This document shows positions 55,859 to 64,000 of a DNA stretch of 64,000 nucleotides, in pieces. The DNA comes from Triticum aestivum (lineage: Eukaryota; Streptophyta; Magnoliopsida; Poales; Poaceae). Below the pieces are notes generated by a model, which saw only the letters and a list, made by a program, of their open reading frames with translations, did not search any database and was not told the origin of the DNA. Within the stretch, counting starts at the first letter, position 1. Every line of letters starts with the position of its first letter. The translations under genes and the position numbers were made by a program. The stretch lies in the NCBI RefSeq assembly GCF_018294505.1, contig NC_057801.1, forward strand, positions 435,900,201 through 435,964,200, written 5' to 3'.

Positions 55859-58246
55859 AAATATAGATGTTGTCAATGTATTTTGGCGCGAGCTCAACTG
55901 CTCCTGGATTACCCTCCAACGGAAGACAAGATCGACGGATGGAGGGCCACCATTCAGAGTCTCATCGGTTTTGCTGACGGCGACACTCTGCGGCAGCCGA
56001 GTGCATCGCTGCCGCGGCAGGACCGCCAGGCACGAGCCGATGGCGACGAAGCCGGTGGGGGTGCAACTACCATGCACTCTCCACCCCGAAAGCCAAGATC
56101 GCCGACTCGCCGGATCCACCTCGACAGCGACTCCACCGCATCATCGGATCCACGAGCTCGTCTCGATCAGCGCCAAGTTCTTCACGAACGACAACAAAAA
56201 GACGCTCGTACTCGCATCAAGCGCCGAAGAGAAGCGCGACGTCAATCAGACCAGCGCGCTGGGCCCTCTGTCAACATGCATGCGCTAGGGGAACCAGGCG
56301 ACTTGCCGTACGCGGTAGGTTGCCCTGCGTTCACTCATGAGCTGCGGCAAGTCCAGTGGCCCAGCACGAAGAATTTCAAGCCAAACGTGCCAGAGAAGTA
56401 TGACGGCAAGTCGCATCTGTAGGAGTTCCTCAGCATCTACACCATCGCGGTGCAAGCTGCCGGGGGACGAGACGACAAGATCCTTGCCAACTACTTCCCG
56501 CTGGTGCTCAAGCCCAATGTCAGATCCTGGCTCATGCACTTGCTAGACAACTCCATATCCTCCTGGGCAGATCTATGCCATCCGTTTGTCGGCGCCTTTA
56601 CAGGCGGCCACAAGCCTCATGGCCAAGAGAGCGATCTTCACCTGCTTGCCCAGAAGGAAGGAGAGCCCCTGCGCAAGTACATTCACAGATTCAGCCGCGT
56701 ACAGCACAACATCCCAGATGTCCACCCTGCCGCGGTAATCAGCGCGTTCCATCAGAATGTGCGAAACCGCAGGATGCGGGAGGAGATGGTGATGTGCAAG
56801 ATCAAAGACGTCAGTGAGCTATATGCCCTGGCCGACAAGTGTGCAGGTGCTGAGGAAGGGAGGAAACTCCCCAGAGAGAATATAGGAGCAGGAGGATCTG
56901 ATAGTGAGGAGACTGCCCCGGCAAGGAAAAACCGGCGGCGGAACAACAAAAAGAAGAAAGGCAAAGAGGTGCTAGTCATTGAGCAGTCCGGCAAGAAAGC
57001 CAAAGCTGGTAGCTCCGGCAAGGAGATTGCCGCGGGCACCAACCACCAGGCTGTGGCGGTCGCCGACAAGCAGGACAGCACCAACAAGCAGTACTGCAAG
57101 ATCCACCACACCAAGGGCCATGACCTCCAGAGCTGCAAGAAGGTCGAGCAGCTTGTTGAGCAGAAAAAGGCTGAATACGAGCGACGCGACAAAGAAAGCC
57201 CAGGAAGGTGCTGGAGGAGCCGGCAAGAAACACCCCGGCTGGGGAGGACGCCGCGGCAAGGCCAAGCAGCGGCAAGGAGACAGACCTCCCCGCGGCCGCG
57301 ACAAGGATGAAGATGACGACAACGATGAAGATATGGATGATGACGAGACCGATGAGCAGGAGTTCCAGAAAGCCACAGAGGTCCTGTGCGTTCACGGTGG
57401 TGCTTCTCTGCATACTTCACACCGCCAGCTCAAGCAGTGGGTGCGGGAAGTCAATGCAGCAGAACCACCCATCGAGTCACGCAAGCCTCTGAAATGGTCC
57501 AGCACGCCTATCATCTTTGATATTGAGGACCACCTGATCGCATAACTACGGTTGGGTGCTTGCCGATGTTGGTTTCACCAACTATCCGCAACCTCAAGGT
57601 CACTAAGATGCTAGTTGACGGCGGGGCCGGCTTGAACCTGATCTCCTCCGCGGTACTCCAGAAACTCCAGATCCCTGATGGCGAGGTCGAAGAGACCGAC
57701 ACATTCCAAGGAATCAATCCGGGAAGGAGCAAGCCGAAGGGAAAGATCACGTTGCCGGTGACATTTGGCAGCGAGTTGAACTTCAGGACTGAGAGGGTCA
57801 CTTTTTACGTTGCTGACTTTCCATTGCCTTACAATGGGATACTCAGCCATCCAGCACTCGCCAAATTCATGGCAGCCTCTCACTATGCATACAACATGCT
57901 GAAGATGCCAGGCCCGATAAGTGCCATCTCTGTCCCTGGCGACAAGAAGGATGCTCTTATCTGCGCCGACAAGATCTACCGGGAAGCAGCAGCCGCAACA
58001 GATCGCAAGTCACTTGCCGTTGAAGCTCCCGGGGCGAAGAAGAAGACCAAGTCCGGCAAGAGTTCTGATGCCCACTCCGGCAAGCGCACCTCTTCGGAGT
58101 GCTGTGCTACCATCGAGTATGCACCATCGAGCTCCACCGGCAAGTGTAAGAAGAGAATGGCAGCTCCACCAGAGACCAAGAGGGTGTCCGCCAAGGAGGA
58201 TGGCACTGGTGGTACCTTCACCATCAGTGCCACTCTCGACCCTAAA
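55859..58246 (+). pseudogene. gag-pro: Element B gag and protease (truncated, shifted)
   Basis: Gag enters mid-frame (RAQLLLDYPPTEDKIDG) and has no ATG. A TAG interrupts at 56420-56422, then the gag core follows (ANYFPLVLKPNVRSWLMHL, HRFSRVQHNIPDV, EMVMCKIKDVSELYALADK). A Lys-rich stretch with repeated SGK words precedes a Tat-type zinc knuckle YCKIHHTKGHDLQSCKKVEQ. Frameshifts near 57195 and 57535 separate an acidic linker and the protease. The protease carries MLVDGGAGLNLI, the DGG variant usual in Tat, not DTG or DSG. The unit ends just before the TAG at 58247-58249. Confidence 0.87.
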
Positions 58247-58249
58247 TAG

Positions 58250-61200
58250 GAAAGCGCGCTCGTTGCTTTCCTGTGGGAAAATGTCGATGTATTTGCGTGG
58301 CAACCGTCTGACATCCCCGGTGTTCCCAGGAAAGTAATCAAGCACCATCTTGCCGTCTGTCCTCATGCGCGGCCCGTCAAGCAGAAAGTCAGGAAACAGG
58401 CAGTGGAGCGCCAAGAATTCATTGCAGAAGAAATCAAGAAATTGGAAGCAGCAGGCCTTGTCAGAGGAGTGCTCCATCCTATGTGGTTGGCCAATCCTGT
58501 AGTCGTACGTAAGGCAAATGGGAAATGGAGGCTTTGTATCGACTTTACCGATGTCAATAAAGCTTGTCCCAAAGACCCATTTCCCTTGCCGCGCATCGAC
58601 CAGATTGTTGACTCCACGGCCGAATGTGACTTGCTTTCATTTCTTGATTCATACTCAGGATACCATCAGATCTTCATGGCAGAAGAGTATGAGGAGAAGA
58701 CCGCATTCATCACCCCATGTGGCACATACTGTTTCGTACGGATGCCCTTCGGTTTAAAGAATGCTGGTTCAACATTTGCGAGGGTAGTCCATGACGCTTT
58801 TGAGCCGCAAATGCACAGAAATGTGGAAGCCTACATGGATGACATAGTGGTCAAGAGCAAGGACAAGGCAACTCTGATTCAAGATTTAGACGAAACCTTT
58901 GCAAATCTACGCAAGATCAACCTCAAGCTTAACCTCGAGAAGTGTGTGTTTGCAGTCCCTTCCGGCAAGCTTCTCGAGTTCTTCGTGTCTCAGCGGGGAA
59001 TTGAAGCCAATCCGGACAAGATCAAGGCCATTGAGCAGATTGAAGCACCAAAGCACGTCAAGGATGTATGAAGGCTTGCCGGTTGCGTAGCTGCTCTCAG
59101 CAGGTTTATCTCTAGGTCTGCTGAGTGCGCCCTGCCGTTTTTCAAAATATTAAAAAAGGCAGGTCCAATGAAATGGACTCCAGAGGCGGAGGCTGCGCTG
59201 CAGGACCTGAAGAGATACCTGTCCTCCACTCCAACACTTGTTGCACCTAGGCCACAAGAGAAGTTGCTGCTATATATAGCAGCAACCAATCAAGTGGTTA
59301 GTGCTGCGTTAGTAGCGGAGAGGGAGGCGGATGATGAGCCAGCAACCACGGCAGATGCATCCAGCGACAAGCAGGAGACTTCACCGGCAAGCTCTGGTCC
59401 CGACAAAGATGGATCTGCGCAGGAGCGTGAGAAGATGCAGAAAAGAATGGTGCAGCGCCCAGTTTACTTTATCAGTTCCCTTCTGCAGGGGGCTAGGTCA
59501 AGGTACTCTAGTGTGCAGAAATTGCTTTTCGGCCTTCTCATGGCCTCAAGAAAGCTGCGCCATTACTTCCAAGCACATGAGATCACAGTCGTCACTCGTT
59601 TTCCGCTAAAGAGGATACTGCAAAATCCAGAAGCAACAGGCAGGATTGTCGAGTGGCCACTGGAACTGTCAAGCTTTGGCCTCAAGTTTGAGAGCACTTC
59701 AACTATCCAAAGCAGAGCATTGGCAGAGTTCATAGCAGAATGGACGCCAACACAAGATGAAGAAATTCCAGAGATGAGCATCCCTGTCAAGGAAGCAAGG
59801 AAAGAGTGGCTGATGTACTTTGATGGTGCCTTCTCGCTGCAAGGCGCCGGCGCAGGTGTGCTACTTGTTGCACCCACTGGAGAGCACCTCAAGTACGTAG
59901 TCCAGATGCACTTTCCCAAGGAGCAAGCAACGAACAATACAGCAGAGTATGAAGGCTTGCTTGTCGGTCTTAGGATCGCAGCAGACCTTGGGATCAAGAA
60001 GCTCATTGTCAGGGGTGACTCACAGCTTGTCGTCCGCCAAGTAAACAAGAATTATCAGAGTCCGTTGACAGCCTACAGATGGAACATGTTCCAAGAGCTC
60101 AGAACGACATTGCCGATAGTCTGTCAAAGTGCGCCGCGCTTAAGTTACCTGTGGAACCAGGGATCTTTGTGCTCAAGCTGACTCAACCATCTGTAACGCC
60201 ATCAGTTGGACAGAGCAAGAAGAGGAAGTTGATTTCCGGTGACTATTTTCCGGCAGCGCTCCCCGAAGCCGCCGTCAAGAAGGTCCCCAAAATCAACACC
60301 AAGGATGCTGAGGAGCAGTCTGCTCCGGCAAGCCTTAGGGTTTGTTCCGCTGAAGCAGACGCTCCCGACAAGTTTTGCTCTGGCAAGCTTGCCGGGGAAT
60401 GTCAAGCTCCGGCCGAGCCACAGGTTCTCGCCGTAGAAGCGGGTGTTCCCGCTGCAGCAGATGCGCCTTTAGTCCTTGTTATCGAGCCGCAAGCTCCAGC
60501 ATGGGCGCAGCAGATTGTCCTTTTCCTTCAGACAGGAGAACTTCCCGAAGAGCAAGAAGAAGCGGAAAGAGTAGCCCGGCAGTCAAGTATGTACCAGTTT
60601 GTCGACGACACACTGTACAGAAGAAGACTCAACGGTGTGAAATTGAAGTGTATTCACCAGGAAGACGGACAAAAGCTGTTGGTAGAGATACATGGAGGCA
60701 TATGTGGTCACCACATTGGCGCTAGAGCACTTGCCGGCAAAGCGTTCCGGCCAGGTTTCTTTTGGCCGACAGCCCTCCAGGATGCAACTGCACAAGTAAC
60801 CAAGTGTGAAGCGTGCCAGTTCCATTCCAAGCAGATACACCAGCCAGCTCAAGCTCTCCAAACGATCCCTTTATCCTGGCCATTTTCGGTCTGGGGGCTC
60901 GATATCCTCGGCCCTTTTCCCCGAGCTGTCGGGGGCTTTGAATACTTGTACGTTGCAATCGACAAGTTCACAAAGTGGCCGGAAGTGGAACCAGTGAGGA
61001 AGGTGACGGCACAGTCAGCAGTCAAGTTCTTCAGGTCGATTGTTTGCCGCTTCGGGATCCCTAACAGGATCATCACCGACAACGGCACGCAATTCACGAG
61101 CCGCACCTTCATGCAGTACGTCCAAGATCTTGGCGCTAAGGTCTGCTTCGCTTTTGTTGCTCATCCGAGAAGCAACGGTCAATCGGAGAGGGCAAATGCT

Positions 61201-61737
61201 GAAGTGCTGCGCGAGCGCAAGACCAGGACTTTTGACAGGCTGCACAAGTGCCGAAAGAACTGGATCGAGGAGCTGCCGGTGGTTCTTTGGTCGATCAGGA
61301 CGACACCAAATCGAGCCACTGGCCAGACACCTTTCGCTCTAGTCTATGGAGCAGAGGCAGTTCTCCCCATGGAACTCGTATACGGGTCACCTCGAGTGCT
61401 CGCTTATGATGAGCTTGAGCAAGAGCAGCTGTGGCAAGATGACGCGCTGCTCCTTGAGGAGGACCGTCTTCAGGCTGCTGTACGAGCTGCTCGATACCAG
61501 CAAGCTTTGCACTGCTACCATAGCCGCAAAGTTAATGCCAGAAGTTTCGAGGAAGGCGACCTTGTTCTTCGGCGCGTTCAGTCTGCCAAGAATTCCAACA
61601 AGTTGACGCCAAAGTGGGAAGGCCCTTACCGGGTGAAACGAGTCACTAGGCCTGGCGCTGTCCGCCTTGAGACCGAAGATGGCACTCCGGTGAGCAACTC
61701 CTGGAACATTGAGCATCTTCATAAGTTTTACCCGTGA
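58250..61737 (+). pseudogene. pol: Element B pol: RT, RNase H, archaeal-type RNase H, integrase (three breaks)
   Basis: In the same frame as the protease, after the TAG at 58247. RT has KANGKWRLCIDF, SYSGYHQIF and YMDDIVVKS (~58830). A TGA at 59069-59071 breaks it. RNase H follows, then the second, archaeal-type RNase H (MYFDGAFSLQGAGAGVLL, NNTAEYEGLLVGL, VRGDSQLVVRQV, ~59810-60060), the hallmark of Tat. A deletion of a few tens of bases near 60070 shifts the frame. Integrase: zinc finger ending KCEACQFHSK, core GLDILGPFP, ITDNGTQF, SERANAEVLR, and tail LTPKWEGPYRVKRV, ending KFYP-TGA at 61737. Better preserved than in A. Confidence 0.92.
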
Positions 61738-62542
61738 GGCGCGGTTGCCGAAACCTGTTCCGGCAACCACCTTTTGTACAAGTCTTGCCGATGTTGCATG
61801 TAATCCTTTGTACAAAGGCGGGCGCAGACCCCGTGCATAAGTAAAGCTCATGTGCTCCACACATCTTGTCAATTCCGTTGCTTTCTATTTTTTGCATGCG
61901 TTATCTGACACTTTGTGCAGCACCTACCCCCGGTAAGCAATAACGAGCCGTAAGGTTCCATATCTTTATTTTCTCTTCTTTCTTCTTCTCAAAAAGGAAA
62001 GGAAGATTCCCTCACCCACAAGTTTGCCGAGGGGAAAGGAGAAGATAATGGTGTGGACCAGGCATCGTTCAAGGAAGTTTCGCCTTACCGGAGAGCAAGC
62101 GACAGAAAAGCTAAGTTGCCAAAGTTTGAGCAATCAGTTTTTAAATTTTTTTTAAGTTATCTTCCTCGAACGACCGTGCTTTGTATGGAAAACCTGTGCG
62201 CGGAGGAACCAACTCGTAGCTAGTTGCGCCCTTACTTTGTTTCGAGTCCGCTCAACAACTTAAGTGAGCTGCGACTAGTTGCGACAAGGTTTCTTGTCGG
62301 AAGCAGCACCTCCAGCAGGCTACTGATGTCCCGCACTCAGCGCTCGCGGCTCAGGTGCCTGCGCCGACAAGTTCCCTAAAAGCGTAGGGCAAAAACATAC
62401 AAAGGAAGGAATCAAGTAAAGGAAATAACACAGCAATCTCTACTCAAAATAGAGTTATATTACAAGATAACTTGTCGCAGCTCTAACAGATTGTTCTCAT
62501 GACATGATCAGCAGCGACAAGGAAAAAGAGAAAACGGGCGGC
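61738..62542 (+). other. Element B spacer between pol and antisense ORF
   Basis: Non-coding. The first ~100 bases match element A's spacer. A pyrimidine-rich stretch at about 61960-61995 (CTTTATTTTCTCTTC-like) follows, then mixed sequence. No gene seen. Confidence 0.6.
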
Positions 62543-64000
62543 CTAATCTACGCAATCGCCCTCAACCCTCTTGATCTCGCTCACCTTGTCCACAATGGGT
62601 GCGACAAGGGCCTTGAGCGCTTCCAAATCAGCATCCGGCGGCAGGGACCTGAGGACGTTGGTGAGGTTGAGGCCTGGGTTGCGGAAGGCCACCTTCACCA
62701 GCACCTTCTGAAGAACTCCCGCACAGATCTTGCGCGACTCGTCGGCCAGCTGCTTTGGGATCTTCTCCCGGAGTCGCTGGAGGGCCGTCGCCACGCCTTT
62801 GAAGAAAAAGCTGAGCTTGGCACTGGGTTGGAGGTGCTCATCGGAGGAGTACCCGAGATCCTCCATCCCCAGCTGCGCCAGCTCCCCGTCGATGGCTGTG
62901 GCAACATTCACCAGACCCTCGGTCCAGTGCTCCACAGTCTCCCTAAAAGTATCCTGGGCGGCAGAAGCACTCGCCAGCAGCGCCTCGTCGGCCTTGATCT
63001 TCTCCGACAAGGCCACCTCCCGCTCCCTGGCGCCGTCCAGCGTCTGAGTCAAAGTAGCCAGCTTCAACTCGAGATCTGCATTGGGATCCTTGGCGGCGCT
63101 GAGCTCCTTGCTCCTCTCAGCGAGAAGACCCTGCAGCTCACCATGAGCGGCAGCGTCCTTCTCGCGCTCACGCTTGAGCGCGGCAAGCTCCTCGCCGCTC
63201 GCCCTGAGATCGGCTTCCAGCTGCGCCACCTTCGTCTCCAGCTCCTTCTTGGCGGCCTCGGCAGCTGAGGCAGCATTCCTTGCCTCCTTGAGAGCCCCGC
63301 CAATTGCTTGCTCGTGCGCGGCAAGCTCCTCCTCGTGGCTGTCAATGTTCACCTTCCGCTGCGCCAACTCACCTTCCTGCGCAGACAGCTTCTCGGCGGC
63401 GAGCCGCTGTTGCTCTTCAACTTCAGCCTTCGCGAGGAGGAAGGCTTTATGCTCCTCGAGAAGTTGCTCCCGCTCCTCCGCCAGGGACCGGAGGGCTTCC
63501 TGCCTGAGACCCCGGAGCTCCTCCGCACGCTTCTCAATGTCCACTCCCGCCTTCGTGACAAGTGCTTCTCGGGATGCCAGCTTGGCTTGTCGGGCGCGGT
63601 AGAGCGACAGCAGCTTCTGCAGCAGCCGCTCCTCCTCAGGCTCGTCGCTGCTGCTGCTTGGCGCGTCGACCAATGTCAGCCCAGCGGAGGCAAGCACCTC
63701 TCCATCCAGAATCTCTCCTTCGACCGGCGCCCTGGAGCTTGACGCCCAGGGGAGCTTGATGAAGATGCCATCGCCGGCCTTCAAGTAGGCGCCGGGCTGG
63801 GGCTCTTCGGAGCCTGGCTCTGCAGCAGTGGCAGAGGGATCGGCGGTCGGCGCAGCGCCTGGTGCTCCTACGGCCTCTGGGCCGTCAGTGCGATCGCCGG
63901 ATCCCTCGCCAGCTTCTGCGGCGGCAGCCTTGGCGGCCTCTTCGCCGGCGGGATCATCAGCACCGGCTTCTCCTTCGGTGGCAACGGCGTCGTCAGTGTC
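62543..64000 (-). CDS. Element B antisense ORF: long Ala/Glu-rich coiled-coil protein (N-terminus outside window)
   Basis: An uninterrupted minus-strand frame from the window edge to TAG 62543-62545, at least 485 codons. There is no ATG at the apparent start near 63784 (the codon is TTG), and the frame stays open through 64000, so the true start is outside. Within the window: an acidic Ala/Gly/Pro linker (64000-63785), then KAGDGIFIKLPW, a Ser/Glu patch, ~220 residues of heptad-rich coiled coil (RALEEREQLL-type, here LAEEREQLLEEHKAFLLAK, ELETKVAQLEADLRASG), then a helical C-terminal domain (LSFFFKGVATALQRLREKIP, ICAGVLQKVLVKVAFRNPG). Antisense ORFs of this position are known in Tat elements; function is unknown. 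No break in ~1.46 kb, although pol has decayed. Confidence 0.8.
   Translation of the reverse strand, partial: DTDDAVATEGEAGADDPAGEEAAKAAAAEAGEGSGDRTDGPEAVGAPGAAPTADPSATAAEPGSEEPQPGAYLKAGDGIFIKLPWASSSRAPVEGEILDGEVLASAGLTLVDAPSSSSDEPEEERLLQKLLSLYRARQAKLASREALVTKAGVDIEKRAEELRGLRQEALRSLAEEREQLLEEHKAFLLAKAEVEEQQRLAAEKLSAQEGELAQRKVNIDSHEEELAAHEQAIGGALKEARNAASAAEAAKKELETKVAQLEADLRASGEELAALKREREKDAAAHGELQGLLAERSKELSAAKDPNADLELKLATLTQTLDGAREREVALSEKIKADEALLASASAAQDTFRETVEHWTEGLVNVATAIDGELAQLGMEDLGYSSDEHLQPSAKLSFFFKGVATALQRLREKIPKQLADESRKICAGVLQKVLVKVAFRNPGLNLTNVLRSLPPDADLEALKALVAPIVDKVSEIKRVEGDCVD

Larger units (their letters stand above)
55859..64000 (+). mobile_element. Element B: second Tat-lineage Ty3/Gypsy retrotransposon, 5'-truncated
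   Basis: Gag, protease, RT, two RNase H domains, integrase, spacer and antisense ORF, in the same order as element A. The 5' LTR and leader are missing; gag begins abruptly after element F. The 3' LTR lies beyond the window. Pol is closely related to that of A (most residues identical in RT and integrase), but the antisense ORF is unrelated. Confidence 0.9.

Noticed and set aside
56752..57420. Long minus-strand frames opposite element B gag
   Set aside because: They are shadows of the coding strand: hydrophobic Leu/Ser-rich translations of the Lys-rich gag linker, without motifs.
62504..63742. Plus-strand frames over the element B antisense ORF region
   Set aside because: The minus frame is longer, extends past the window edge and shows coiled-coil heptads; the plus frames are mirror products of its codon bias.
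1..64000. tRNA genes and intact host genes
   Set aside because: Looked for by eye; only retrotransposon primer sites, TE ORFs and one unidentified coding fragment were found. A tRNAscan and a protein search would be needed to exclude short ones.

Overview
This is repeat-dense plant nuclear DNA, most likely from a Triticeae grass (wheat, Aegilops or barley type). The evidence is Athila-type LTRs beginning TGATACGTCTCC with a tRNA-Asp-type primer site, Tat-lineage and Tekay-lineage Ty3/Gypsy elements, a CACTA transposon with the CACTACTAGGGAAAA end, and deep nesting. I see no intact ordinary host gene; nearly everything is transposable element (TE) sequence. Family names are given only at lineage level.

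Nest 1 (1-47328), from oldest to youngest. An Athila element on the minus strand (E, visible 41310-47328) was invaded by a plus-strand Tat element (A, visible 717-41309). A was then invaded by three elements: one of which only an LTR end is visible (Z, 1-716), a long-LTR non-autonomous element (2455-11969, target duplication GTGCT), and a minus-strand Athila element (D, 16829-41015, target duplication CTTGC). D was itself hit in one LTR by a Tekay chromovirus (C, 17482-33424, target duplication CTTGC). E's LTR also received a CACTA element (42774-46120, target duplication GGG).

Between the nests (47329-52403) lie a 77/76-bp tandem array, a 5S-rRNA-derived sequence, six copies of an ~0.5-kb tandem repeat, and the 3' end of an unidentified minus-strand coiled-coil gene cut off by the next insertion. 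Nest 2 (52404-64000) is a truncated Athila element (F) abutting a second, 5'-truncated Tat element (B), which runs off the right edge inside a long antisense ORF.

Most interesting points: (1) a short perfect hairpin with a covarying base pair 19-20 nt upstream of the 3' LTR, shared by the Tekay element and the non-autonomous element, in which it is non-coding; (2) B3-type DNA-binding-domain ORFs carried by two unrelated TEs, one antisense in Tat element A with a TATA box and one as a four-exon gene in the CACTA; (3) an accessory ORF upstream of gag in the Tekay element whose layout resembles a double-stranded-RNA-binding fold; (4) a UAG at the same protease/RT boundary in two diverged Tat elements; (5) a three-LTR Tekay array whose deletion joint carries a 3-bp microhomology.
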